From Ptychodera flava (taxonomy: Eukaryota; Hemichordata; Enteropneusta; Ptychoderidae), in assembly GCF_041260155.1 (NCBI RefSeq), contig NC_091934.1, positions 46,937,342-47,001,341 on the forward strand: a stretch of DNA of 64,000 bases, read 5' to 3'. The notes beneath the pieces were generated by a model, which had not been told where the DNA came from, ran no database searches, and worked only from the letters and a program-made list of their open reading frames with translations. Of the stretch, positions 50,501 through 63,700 are shown piece after piece. Every line of letters begins with the position of its first letter. The first letter of the stretch is position 1. The position numbers were made by a program, and so were the translations under genes.

Positions 50501-53500
50501 TTTCTATTACATTTGATGACAATTAATGTTATGTTATATTCAAGGGATGTTACTGTTACAAGTTAAGAAAGTTTAAATTCTTACAATAAACCAATCCCTG
50601 AATAAAGAAACACAAATGGTCAAGGAAAACAATCAAACTTAGACAAATACATGTAAGGTCAGAGCAACCTCATGAAAACACTATATAAAAAATCAGTACC
50701 AGTGACTGATATGCAAATTTTACTTTTAAATCAGCATTGGATTCCATTTATGTATGCCAATATCAAAATACATGTACATAATAATATACAATAATCTATA
50801 TCAATCATGACAAGCAAGTACCAACTTTTATTAACAGGTCACCTGGTGATTTTGTTTAATCGAAATTAATTCACTGTTTGGAATACAGTGAAATAATTGT
50901 TTAGTCCAATGTGTCCACAAGTTGAATATTTCATTTATTCTCAGCTTTATATCATTGGACAAAGATTTGTAATATTGATAAGTTTTCTCAAAATGTGTTA
51001 ATAAGATGTGTAAATAATGCATGATTTTAGTCCAGTGAACATTACCACTGATAGTCATGTGTAAATAATGCATGATTTTAGTCTAATGAACATTACCACT
51101 GATAATCATCATAATCTGTTCATATTTGCAGAGTGAAAACACATTTTTCATCAACACATCTTGCATAAATGAAGAGACATTTTTTTAACAGCTATCATTT
51201 GATGGTGACATGCTACATGGATAGAGTTGACTTACCTCATGTTTAGAGAATTTCTTAAAGCCTTCACTGTTATACTGGTCATCTCTGACGTGATATACTT
51301 TATGTTTCTCAATATCACACTTATTCTTGAATGAGAAATCACAGCCAGCTCTCCTGCAATGAAAGTGTGTTGTCTTCTGACCATAGAAGCTACAGGTCAG
51401 AGTACCACAGTCCTCAGTGGCACGGAATCTCTGGAAGCCATCGCTGATTAAAGCTGCATTCTTTTTATGGAAATTCTCGTGTGTGATCACATCAGAAGTA
51501 CTGGTATACACTTTATTGCATCCAACCTGACAACAAAGAAGCCATGCAAAATCAGTCTTTATATAATGAATGCATGAACACACTGAGTGTAAACTAGAGC
51601 AGTCCATTACGGATCACACTGGCACAAATTATTATATGGATAAGCTTATTTATATCATGGACATAGAGCCGAAATGTTTCACAACTGCTAACCTACAGAC
51701 TAAAACAGAATTTCAGGTGGAAAGTTGAAGAGAGACAAGTCTGGCAAGTTGTCTATGCTTTAACCCTATCATAATCATGGTTTGACCTGAACTTACTGTT
51801 GTCAACGCTGATTGTGGATCTGTTTACAGGTAATTAGGGTGAACAGGTTAAAATGTTTTTCTTTTTTCTCGATTTAGCGTACAATGTAGCCAATAGTAGA
51901 TTATGTCTATCCCTGAAACAGCTCTAAATAGACTACATCCATCATCCTTTACAGCTATGACCAATCATAGCTGTCCTTGAAGTGAATATGACTACTGATA
52001 TTTGACCTTGAGATACGAATGGCCGAAGATATTTGGCCTTACACGAATGATCCAATGATCCATCACATTATATCTACAAAACATCAAAAGATAGCAGTTT
52101 TCTGCTGGTTGTACAAAGTTCTGTATGCTATGAACATACATCACTCAATGTTTAGTGGTGAACACGTATGTGATAGCATGCAACTGGATGACAAATCATA
52201 TATGAATATATATGTAATTATTACATATACAATATGATTCGTCATCCAGTGTTCTCCCCAGGAAAATTTCATAGAGAATTGGCTAATTTGCATAAAATAC
52301 ACATAAAAAGTTTTGTATCACAATCCAGGTAAAAGCTGAGACAGCTGAGCCATATTTAGTGCTCATAGTGATTACATGAGCAATATCACATTTCATGTCA
52401 TTTGGGGATTATTTGTTAAAAACATGTCAGTTTACAGCAGAGAAAACATTTAAAAGCAAGTGTAGAAGTGTGGCTTTTTGCCAATGTGTTCACGTTCAGC
52501 AAACACCTAAGCTGTTTGCACCATCTCCATTCTACTGCTAGATTTCTCTATAAATGAACGACAGTAGCCATCTGATTGTGAAGCACGCTTTGAAGAACAG
52601 TTGAAGTTCAGTGCACAGAGAAACGACACGTCGTTACAAAATAAAAATAAATCCGTTTGGAATTTATTCATATTCATCAACAAAAACAACCTCCATTATA
52701 GTACCCGTTCTAAAATTACACACACTGACGTCTCAGGGGTTGCTATGCAAGCCTGGATTATGACTCATGAGAGGAAATGTTCACAACATGTAGAGCCAAG
52801 ATACTGAATGTTCATGAATAAAAACACTGATTTGAGCATTACATTTTCCAATTTGATGATACTGCCTATCTGGCAAGAAGTTGAAAATCTGACAATTTAC
52901 AACAGACAAAATCTCACATCTAAGAGTCAGGTACACTTCAACTGAAGAATGCGTCTCGTTTGTACGTCCATGGTATGGTACTATGTTAGAGCACACAGAA
53001 TGACGTGTGTGACGATGTGATTGAGACAAAATGAGTGACAATATTGACAAAACAAGCAAGATAGTGTTGAAAACCGTTTACTACATAGTGTTGAAAGTCA
53101 TACTTAAAATAATGAGAAACTGTAAAATTCCTTTGCTCCCAACTTTATCACTTGCCTAGCCACTGGACATACGGTAGACCAGCAATGCTACACAAAAACG
53201 TTTTCAACGGTGGCTTTCCTATCCATGATCACGCAGCCATACTGTGGCTGAATTTAATGAGTAGCTGCATCGGTCAATTTTACAGGCTGTCAGCTGAAAC
53301 ATGAGCCTGCCGGGACAGCATTATCAGTACTTTGCACACGCAAACGTGAGTCTGGTAAATAAATGGCATCCGACATCATCTATTTTGCTTCAGCCGATCT
53401 CCCATTTACACTTTAGCAACAACATTATCTTGGTGTCAATCGCTAAAAGGCATGAATTTGGCATCTGATTCTCCTGCTTGGAAATTTACTTACTATATTA

Positions 53501-56500
53501 CAATCTCAATGGAAAACAAAAGGCTATGAAACCTCCATACACACTCGATCCCCGGGATCAAGTTCCCTACCTTTAAAGTAGAGAAAGCTTTGACAGTGTG
53601 AACATTGACTGCACCTAGTGCAATGTTTTCTCAATTGTTTGTTTTAAAACAAAAGACACCGACTTAAGGATAAAGAAAATAAGGTGGACATGAAAAGCGT
53701 GAGTAATGGGCGGTTCACATATCAGATAGATTATTGGGCTGATTGATAGGATGTTGGTAAATATCACGATATATGGCCAAATACACTAACACCCTCTGGG
53801 AAGAACACTGATAATAAGAATTCCAATATGCTTTTCAAAGTTGTAGAAACTGACCTGCATACAATGGTAATGAGTATGTTTCTTATTCAATGTACACCCT
53901 GAGTAGTAGACATTACAATCATCAGCTGGACTGAATCTCATGAAACCATGCTGTAGTGAATTATCACGCCGTTTATGCCAATTGTAATGACGGATCACAT
54001 CTTCCTTTCTTGTGAATCTCTAAAATCAAAGAAGACAGATTCAGTCAGATTTTCGCAAATCTTAATTGCCATTTCACAGCAGCATGCCATGCCATCTGAC
54101 ATGTTACAACTGGTTCACGAAATAGACACTGCCAATAAATACTGGGCAACAGACACTGCTGCCAGTACATACTGGGCAACAGACACTGCTGCCAGTACAT
54201 ACTAAGCAATAGATACTGTTGCCAGTACATACTGGGCAACAGACACTGTTGCCAGTACATACTGGACAACAGACACTGCTGCCAGTACATACTGGACAAC
54301 AGACACTGTTGCCAGTACATACTGGGCAACAGACACTGCTGCCAGTACATACTGGGCAACAGACACTGCTGCCAGTACATACTGGGCAACAGACACTGCT
54401 GCCAGTACATACTGGGCAACAGACACTGCTGTTAGTACATACTGGGCAACAGACACTGCTGCCAGTACATACTGAGCAACAGACACTGTTGCCAGTACAT
54501 ACTAAGCAACAGACACTGCTGCCAGTACATACTGGGCAACAGACACTGCTGCCAGTACATACTGGGCAACAGACACTGCTGTTAGTACATACTGAGCAAC
54601 AAATACTGCTGCCAGTACATACTGGACAACAGACACTGCTGCCAGTACATACTGGGCAACAGACACTGCTGTTAGTACATACTAAGCAACAGACACTGTT
54701 GCCAGTACATACTGAGCAACAAATACTGCTGCCAGTACATACTGGGCAACAGACACTGCTGTTAGTACATACTAAGCAACAGACACTGTTGCCAGTACAT
54801 ACTGAGCAACAAACACTGCTGCCAGTACATACTGGGTAATAGACACTGCTGCCAGTACACACTAAGCAATAGATACTGTTGCCACTCCCATACATAACGG
54901 ATAATACTGCTGCCAGTTGATATTGGGCAACAGCCACTGCCATGCAAAAGCCACTGCTTCTAGTACAGACTGAAATTTAACATTAGGGAAATCATTAGTC
55001 GATCAATCCTTGATAAAAGTATTTTTATTTTTGACTTGTGTGAAGCTCACCACCTTCGTACTTCTACCAACAAGTTAAGAATCTCATTTGGCTCTGATGT
55101 ATAACCCACAGTGACACAATATAAATATCAACAGTACTCTATACCCCACAATGACGCAATATAAATATCAATAGTAAACTATACCTCATAGTGACACAAC
55201 ATAAATATCAATGGTAAAGTATACCCCACAGTGACACAATACAAATATCAACAGTACAGTACAATATAAATATCAACAGTACTCTATACCCCACAATGAG
55301 GCAATATAAATATCAATGGTAAACTATACCCCACAGTGACTCAATATAAATATCAATAGTATTCTGTACCCCACAATGACACAATATAATCATCAACAGT
55401 ACTCTATACCCCATGGTGACACTAAAAATATCAATAGCAAAAGAGCCTATTACCACATAATTGCACTCATCATCCAGGCAGTGATAATGTTCCTTGTATT
55501 GATAGACACAGTGCATATGACCACAGTGTACACTGGCTGAAAACCTACAGACAAAATAAAAACAATTCAATCAGTGGTTTTCACCTCATTGCTGTGGAAG
55601 GATATGTAAACACAAACACACATACACATATACATATACAGAAACAAACACATACATATGTTCATATGGTATATACAAACTAGCACAGTAATTAATACAG
55701 ATATTCATTCAAACCTGCCATGCAATGATATAAGGAAATACAGTGCATATGCATACATAATCACACTAATGCTCTTGCAAGTTGCATACAAGCATACATA
55801 CATACATAAACACACACGCATATTATACGCATATGCATGCATACATACACACATATACATACTAGATACACACACAATGACATACACAACTGCCATGAAC
55901 TGCCATGGGATTCCCCTGATGCACAGATACAGCAAATACAAGATAACATAACACATTGCGGCCACATCTCACATTGATAAGGTTTTCATCATTACCAATA
56001 GACACTTGACATTAGTAAATGATTACCCAGTACTTCATCTGACATATTCTATTTGTCTCTTGACCTGTGATAACATGATCCATTTAGCCTGTGTCCCTAC
56101 ACTGACATGTCTCACATTAGTACTGAATACTAAAAAGTTCAATCAGACTTTGGTGGGAAAAAGTTCTGAATTCATGTTTTCATATGTCACACATCAAGAA
56201 TCACTCAATAGTTGAAAGATATCTGTCTAATTCATAATTTGCGGTTGCAAATGTGTAAAGTTGAAGTAATGAAGGCAAGGCAGAATTACACAGCCAGTCA
56301 ACTATGGTCAGTATGAGCGAAGAGACGGCAGAATCACATTGCCAGTCTACTATGATAAGTTGGTATATATCATAAAATGTATGACTTGACATCTGAAAGT
56401 GAAGATAGCCCTTGTAAAGTTGCATTCTCCGATGCTACTATCAGACCATTCTAAATGTCCCAGGTACAAATTGAGTTTACCAATTCCCAACACAAATAGC

Positions 56501-59500
56501 CATTTTAATGACTTACTTGGCGATATACTTTGTGTAAATATTCATTTCATTAGCCTGTAAGATTTGATTGACATCTGCCTTGTTACTGTTACTGCTACGG
56601 GAATTTGATGACGATGCCTTCTTTTCAGAGAAGCAAGCTTTGATGTAATCAGATGATGACATGTTAGCCTGTGATGCACCAGTGACCACTTTCCCAGCGG
56701 CATCATCACCATTCTCAACACTCTCCTTTCCTGATTCTAATTTGATGCGATCCTTGAGTCTGTCAATGTTAATCAGATCGTACTTGGATGGCCTGGAAGA
56801 TCGTTTCATGGCACCTGCAGTGATGATACGACCAACGTCACTATTCTCTGTATTGTGTTTCTTTGCCTGCAGATTTCGATTTATTAGTTCTTTGACTGTG
56901 ATGGCACCTGAATTGATAGATGCAGGACTCTGTTCTAGTTTCTTCATCAAATGATCATACTTTGAATTGCCCGTATTTGACAAAATATCACTACTTATAC
57001 TTTCACCTGCAAGAGATGTAAGACGTAAGACAGGAGTTACAATTTTGCCTTATTCCGGCTATGTTCACTGGAGACAGTCTGCTGTGAATGTTAACCATTG
57101 TTGTAGAGTTCTTCAACAGATATACATACCTACATTTTAACAGTTAGTAAGCATTATACCTATGCCAGATGTCATCTCTGCATGTCCTGCCTTAGGCAAG
57201 TCAGTATTCAACTCTAGAACTACTGAACAGAAGCTGGACTATATGTACATGTATGTCTGAATACCATGACTTCAACACAGTGAATATAAACTTCTTCTAT
57301 TATATCAACTGTTCTACCTAACAGACCTGACATTCTCTATCAACCAACTACTTCATCCTCAAACCAATGTATGTGCATAACCACAGTATGGATCCTTAGA
57401 AAATGGATCCTTACTTGACCTTGACCTGATATTACCTTTCAACTTGTCATGATATGGATCCCTAGAACACCAAGACTCTTTGACTTGATAGCCTTTCAAC
57501 TTATTACCACAGCAGGGATTATAAAGTTTCAGAGAAACTTGCTCAAAACTTTGACCTAATTTAACCTTTGAACTCGCCACCAAAAAATGGCCCCATAGAA
57601 ACTTTCAAAGACTGTATTTGACCTTTAAATTAGCCTGACCATTCAACTGAATCATGAAATGAAACGATTTCACTTTCAGCTCACCTGCTTCTAACTTCTT
57701 GATGTAATAATCATACTTGGAATAGCCAACAGGTTTGCCAGACGGATCAACGATGGAAATCATGGTGCTATTAGGCACAAGCGTCTTCCTCCCTGCAGCT
57801 ACAAGATCCTTATCTAACTGTAAAATGCTTGCTGTTTGTGAAGAGAAAGTACAGAGGTCTTAGTTTTACTTTTTAATAAACTTTACGAGTAGTGAAAGTA
57901 TAAGAGATTGCATACACTTCGTTCATTAGTACCAAGTATTATGTAAAGTGTTAAGCAAATATCTAATGTCTATATCACTGAATATTTTGATAATTTACGA
58001 GTGTTTATCTAAGTGCTGTATATTTGATATATGGTCACTTTGCGATTAAAAGTTGACAACATAAAAATTTCATTCTGATGACCTTGTTTAGAATGACCCC
58101 TTCACATAATTTGATGAAATCCTTGAGTACAATGAAGCCTAACCACACTTCAAAGCAAGACTTGCATGGTGTTTGTGTTATATGGCTATCATGATGAAGC
58201 TATGACATGGGAGCTATGACATCACAGTGTATGAATTCGGGAGCTATGACATCACAGTGCATGCATTGGGGCATTGTGACATCACAGTGTGTGAATTTGA
58301 GCTCTGTGACATCAAAGTGCAGTAACTAGCGTGCTGTGACATCACAGTGTGGGAATTGGGTGCTGCAACATCACAGTATAGGAATCGGGCCGCTGTGACA
58401 TCACAGTGTATGAATTTGGTCACTGAGACATCACAGTGCAGGAACTGGGGTGCTGTGGCATCACAGTGTATGAATTTGGTCACTGAGACATCACAACGCA
58501 GGAATTGGGGTGCTGTGACATCACACTGTGGGAATGGGGCTGCTGTGACATCACAGTGTAGGAATTGGGGTGTTGTGACATCACATTGTGGGAATTGGGG
58601 TGCTGTGACATCACAGTGCAGGAATTTGGGTGCTGTGACATCACACTGTGGAAATTGAGGTGCTGTGACATCACACTGTGGAAATTGGGGTGCTGTGACA
58701 TCACAGTGTAGGAATTGGGCCACAGTGCCATCACAGTGTAGGAATTGGGCCACTGTGATACCACAGTGCATGAATTAGGGAGCTGTGACATCTCAGTGTA
58801 TGGATTGGGGAGCTGTGACATCACACCTAAATATTGTGGTACAGCTGAGCCACAGACTAGTAGAGTCCATCTTCAACCACCTAACATTTGAAAAATGTTG
58901 ATTTGATATTCTTGAATATCAAATGTTTTTGCCAAATAAAGTTTAGTACCCTGTAAATTCTGTCGGTGTTTCCCAGTCATGTAAGTGGGTTCCCTTCGGA
59001 ATATCAATGCAATCACCAACCATTTACTTGTCTATAGAGAACACTTATATTGGATATTATTACTAGTATTTCATTTTTCTGTCTCAATATCACAGTAAAT
59101 TTGACAATTGTCTGCTGTTGGAACTTTATGCTTACGGAAGTGACTGGGTGATGGAAACCCACTTTATGAAAACAAACATGTAAGTTTTCAAACATCCCAT
59201 TCTCTCCAGATCTTCTCATTCATTTCAATAGGGAATGAACATAGATAACTGCAAAGTAATACTACACAGGAAACTGAAATGATAAACTTACTGAAGCTGA
59301 ACTTATCCAGAGGCAGTCTTTCTTCAATGTCCCTCACTTCAGATTCATATCCATATAGTCCCAGAAACTCTTTCACAGTATCTGCAGCATAGTCGCGTAC
59401 TTCAGACGCATCATAGCACAGCCCAGGTTCAATATTTTCCTTTGTGGTTAAATCAGCAGATTCTGTGATTTGGTTTTGTGTTCTGTCCATGCTGAGGTCC

Positions 59501-60324
59501 TCAGCAATGGCTATGTCATCATCATCATCATCATCATCATATGCTTGTTCACTGTCTGCAGAATCATCCATCATAGCTTCACTGTCTTCTTGAGACCCAT
59601 TACAGGTCATTTCAGCACTCTTATTCAAAGTCTCTTCCAGCAAATCATCATCGCACACACCACTCTCTGCATATTCTTGTATCATTTTGGGGTCATAAAC
59701 TACGGGGTTATCCTGAGAATTGATGAAGTCTTTGGAAGCACTTGATGTTGGTGACATACAATCGGACTTGTCACTTTTATATGCACTCATAGACAAATCT
59801 AAAACGCTATCCTGTGTGAATAAACTGTTTTCTTGCTGATCAGTGTCTTCAGCACTTATCAGCTGACTACTCATCTCAGAATTCTCTTCTGCAAAACTCT
59901 GTTGGCTGTCCTCTGCCACATTACCATGGTAACCGTTGATGGAAGATATGGATTTGACACTGCTGCTGTCACTTCCTGAGCTTCTTGCATCGTTGCACTC
60001 ACTACTTTCTGTTGATGTGTTATTTTCACTTTCTGATAGTTTCTCAGAAACCTCAGAATTAACCTTATCCAAACCATCTTCTGATGTTACCATGGCGACC
60101 TGTGGTGATGATGCAGTTGTAACCACAGAGTTATTTTCCTCTTGAAGATCTTTTTCTTGATTTGTTTTTCCTGAGACTGCAGACACTGCATCTCGGCAGG
60201 TTTTCAGTATTGCCTCTAACTCCGCTGCAGGTCCAGGAGATGAGTCTTCACTTCGACTTTTAAGTTTTTCACAGATTGCATCCAATCTGATTGATGTTCT
60301 CTTCTTGAATTCAGGACTTGCCAT
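44525..60324 (-). CDS. CASZ1: Castor zinc-finger transcription factor (CASZ1 orthologue), complete coding region
   Basis: Ten exons join in phase to 5043 nt (1680 residues): 59292-60324, 57685-57831, 56517-57006, 55454-55544, 53855-54019, 51236-51526, 48932-49572, 47546-47668, 47176-47299, 44525-46462. The N-terminus ([17 protein letters not shown]) resembles the conserved human start, and [18 protein letters not shown] is a castor-specific block. Exons 2-3 carry SKYD motifs ([35 protein letters not shown]) as in vertebrate CASZ1. Eleven castor-type fingers (pattern C-x4-C ... HxHC ... H-x3-5-H) follow from about residue 560 to the end, matching the 11 of the long vertebrate isoform. The protein is expected to be a nuclear DNA-binding regulator of neural, heart and muscle development. 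Unlike the human long form, it stops right after finger 11 (HHHTP). The first coding exon begins one base after a possible acceptor (60326-60327), so an upstream non-coding exon is likely. Exon 1 holds an Asp run from a GAT microsatellite, and the last exon a 30-bp coding repeat. Confidence 0.95.
45240..45430 (-). repeat. Coding 30-bp repeat in CASZ1
   Basis: Six copies of a 10-residue unit of the type [10 protein letters not shown] lie at about residues 1380-1442, between fingers 8 and 9. DNA units share ACTAGGTAGTCCAG. Frame is preserved throughout. Confidence 0.9.
46505..47050. repeat. Degenerate ~115-bp tandem repeat in the last CASZ1 intron
   Basis: Four to five units contain TGAATGATTCTATGTGTCTTG, ACTGAAAGACAC and GGCATACATTGAGAGACACT. 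The 216-codon frame on the minus strand follows this repeat and is not considered coding. Confidence 0.8.
49573..51235 (-). other. CASZ1 intron 6
   Basis: Mostly AT-rich sequence. A 53-bp tandem duplication around GTGTAAATAATGCATGATTT is at about 51005-51110. No extra exon was seen. Confidence 0.7.
51527..53854 (-). other. CASZ1 intron 5
   Basis: Contains the TTAA-ended short repeat at 51760-51851 and, at about 53440-53575, a dispersed repeat related to 35455-35590 (TCAATGGAAARCAAAAGGCTATG). No exon was seen. Confidence 0.65.
54124..54890. repeat. 30-bp minisatellite in CASZ1 intron 4, about 25 units
   Basis: The unit is AGACACTGCTGCCAGTACAT followed by ACTGGGCAAC, with few variants. It ends about 100 bp before the acceptor of the exon at 53855-54019. 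Frames of 279 codons (minus) and 206 codons (plus) follow the period and are not genes. Confidence 0.97.
55103..55440. repeat. ~40-bp tandem array, about eight units
   Basis: The unit contains TATACCCCACARTGACACAA followed by TATAAATATCAAYAGTA. It ends near the donor of the CASZ1 exon at 55454-55544. Confidence 0.9.
55615..55880. repeat. ACAT/CACA-rich simple sequence
   Basis: Purine-pyrimidine alternating sequence (ACACATACACATATACATAT and similar) in CASZ1 intron 3. Confidence 0.85.
58200..58827. repeat. 30-bp minisatellite in CASZ1 intron 1, about 21 units
   Basis: The unit is TGACATCACAGTGTAGGAAT followed by TGGGGTGCTG. Each unit carries TGACATCA, one base from the CRE/ATF site TGACGTCA. 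Frames of 175 and 103 codons follow the period only. Confidence 0.95.
59516..59541 (-). repeat. GAT microsatellite coding an Asp run in CASZ1
   Basis: Eight consecutive GAY codons, mostly GAT, near residue 265 lie in an acidic stretch of the N-terminal exon. Confidence 0.95.
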
Positions 60325-60472
60325 TCTGAACCAAACATACTATATGTCATGCATTTCTCATTTGTTCTGAAAGAAAAGAAAGTATCATATTTACATGAAC
60401 AAAAATAATGATATCAAAGATCTGGGTGTGTTCACATAAAAGTATCTGATAGATTTCTGATTAAAATATTAA

Positions 60473-60729
60473 CCCTTTTCCTGCCAGACAGTAATAACTG
60501 TATCACTTCCCTATCAGCCAAGTCAGTAAAAAGCGGTATTGAGCCAAAACATGACGTATTTTCACCCACTTGGTTTGGTATGTTATTGCATCTTTTGTCC
60601 AAAAAAAATCAACTTTACAGTATTATGTTCTCAACAGTCTTCAAATGTACACCATATGGAATATATTGTGTTTCATTAATTTTAACCATCTTGACCTGAT
60701 GATGAAATATGGGCTTGACAGGAAAAGGG
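60473..60729 (+). mobile_element. piggyBac-like MITE flanked by TTAA
   Basis: TTAA at 60469-60472 and 60730-60733 flanks inverted ends CCCTTTTCCTG and CAGGAAAAGGG. Length 257 bp, non-coding. A diverged second copy is at 27425-27684 on the minus strand. Confidence 0.8.
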
Positions 60730-60733
60730 TTAA

Positions 60734-63700
60734 TGACTTGGTGCGCGGAAGAGTGGTAAATGTAATCTCTGTACATACTAAGATTCAAGTAACACTGATG
60801 GCCATTTAAAGTTATCTATGTGTATCATAATTAAATCACAGTGTCTTACATAAACTGTTGAAAAGGAATTGAAAATATTAGTTTTTAGTCTGAGTTGAAC
60901 TAACAAACAAGTTGAATGACCAAATAAGGATATTGAGTATACAAGTAGCATTTTGACAGCTTTGTAAAGCAGTTGAACACATCGACTGTGATGTTAAATT
61001 GGTCAGAAATAAATGTTTTGTCAGTCATAAAAATAGCCATATGTGCACATCCCTCAACAAAGTAACAAATATGCAATGAAGTACATCGCTAAGCATACGA
61101 TGTAAATGTGTTTTTTAATGACAGACGTTGAAAAAATTTTGTAAAAAGCATCTGACTGTAATTTTAAAAATGCCTTCCCACAGAAAGTGAACATGACGAG
61201 AAATCACTGGACACTTAAATTAAGAATGATCTATGTGTGTATGGAAAGTCAATTCTATATCAGAACATCTGAGTGATGGTAGGTGGCAAGCTGTGCATGA
61301 GTTCATAAATCCAAATACAAAGAATGACAGGTTCATACAAAAATGTGCCATTTTGACAGAAAATAACCATCCCATTCACTCACCTAAAAACATTTGAAGA
61401 AAAGCCACCTATAGTATAATAAAATTGAAAAACCACACTTTTGTAATTCTATATGGTATGTGTTAATAAAATATAATTTGACTATAAAGTGGTGAAAACA
61501 CATTGTATTTGCAATGAAACCTTGGATATGATTTGATAAATGTGCGAGCTACATACATGTAGCATCATAGCTGAGCTATCTATAGAATTGACTTCATCTT
61601 GCATGTACTATTAAGTATCTAACAAATGTATTTAAATTGGCATGATTTCCATTCAGATCAAAAGAAATGAGCATGTATGAGAAAATATGAAAAAATGACG
61701 ATTTTCAGACATTATCCAGCATTCTAAATAGACATTGCTGTCTAATTCTGTCAGTTCAATTGACAACAAATCATTATTACAGCTGTGGATGTACAAACAG
61801 TCCTGGTTACATGGATTTCACTGCTAGCAATCACATTTTAACATAACTACATATTTACATGTATGTGTGTAAATATGAAAGCAAATTTATATTTTGTGGG
61901 CCATAGGTATGCAAAGTGACTTGGACAATTATGAATAATGACATTGTGAAATTGTAACCAAAAAAGTCAGGGTATTAAATTATCCCCAAAATTCAAATAT
62001 ATAAATTTCATCAAATTCAAATTTTCAAAAGTAAGAATTATTAGGTCATCCATATAAACATAACTGAATGCAGGTTTTTTCAATGACTTATGAGAAATCC
62101 CATGCATGCAAAATATGCAAATTTTATGGTACTTGGAACAAGTAAATTTGGTGTATCTCTAGAAACATAATAGCAAGTATCAAAGCTATTATTTCATCAT
62201 CACAAAAAATCTTTGACATTAATTAATTTTAAACATAACTGTCAACCTTTTCCCAAATTATGCAAGCCATAAATGCAAGACTAACGTCAGTTCTATAATC
62301 ATCTAAAAATTCAAAATACTAAAACTGGCAACATTCAATTTTTAAATTTAAGCGTTCACATAAGATTGATGCACAGACTGATGGAAACACAAACAGGCAG
62401 TGTGTACTGATGTTTGTCACTACTCAGGTTTCTGCTGATGATGGGGCAAAAAAATTATACGAGCACTCCTGCATGAAACACAGTATCCATGAAAGACGAA
62501 CATTTCAAAAAATACTGTCAAGGACACTATGTGCTCACATTCGGTTTGAATTGGTCCATTCGAGAAAAATTTAAACCAGGAAAAACAAGAATGACAAAAG
62601 CAAATAAGGTCTCCAACTTAGGTACTTGAGGTCATCTTTAGGAACATGCATATCAACTTCTAAAGCAATGGGACAAGCAGATCCTAAATACATAGGCAAA
62701 TGTCAACAACAAAAAACAGAGAAGGCTTGATAAAAAGAAAAGGTGGGAGTGGGCAAAAATTGCACAAGGGATCTGGTAAAAAAGTAATGCTACATCATCA
62801 ATCTTCTAGACCCTACCCCCTCCCTGAATATAAAATGTTCCACCCCTTGGTATTACATAAGACCAAATGACAGGAAGTACATTTACAACCTTGAATATTT
62901 TTTAATTAATGCCATGAGTGTTATCATTCTAATGTAAGCAGCACTTAAGGTAGTAACAGATAGTGAAATGCCTTCCACTGTGGGCGGTGATTACAACATC
63001 TGGAATTATCCTGGATTCAAATTTCTCATCGGGTCTTGTACGTCTTACATAGAAAAGTTGCAAAAATTGGTCCAAAATGAAAAAAATCACCTTAGCTTTG
63101 TTTTCTGGATCAAATTTTCCTACAAAATGATACCAAACATGACAAAATTATGTTCACAGCCTTCAAAATTGTCTCACAACATATCCTGGGTTGGTGTAGG
63201 TCATTTAAGGTCACAAACTGAGAAAATTACCTTAAATATACAAATTTTGGGGTTTCCCATCACTTTGAGCAGAAAATTTATCTAATGGCATCTTTCGGGA
63301 CTTTATACCAAATTACAAAGCTATCAAAGAAGGGACTTTATACTAAATTACAAAGCTATCAAACAAGTAATTTTGAGATAAAGTTTTCTTGACCAAAAAT
63401 GACAATATTGTCTTAAAAATACAAATTTGTATATTTCAGGACAATTTCAACATATCTAACTATTCTCATCTCTGTACGTCTGTGTACCAAATATGAAAGC
63501 TGTCTGTCCAGGGGTTTTAAAAAGGAAATACTGTTTAAGATTTTTTGACCAAAAATGACAAAATTGCTCAAAAATAGTAACTTTCCTAATTTTGTCATAA
63601 TTTCAACAAATTAGAAAAGTAACACCCTTGCAAAGAGACAACCAAAATTTGAGAGCGATTGGGCTGGCAGTTTCAGAGAAGAAGAATTTTTACTGAAAAT

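Noticed and set aside
54104..54943. Cys-rich frame of 279 codons (unit [10 protein letters not shown])
   Set aside because: It is a 30-bp satellite inside a CASZ1 intron, open on both strands.
58244..58824. Frames over the TGACATCA array
   Set aside because: Open only because of the 30-bp period; intronic.
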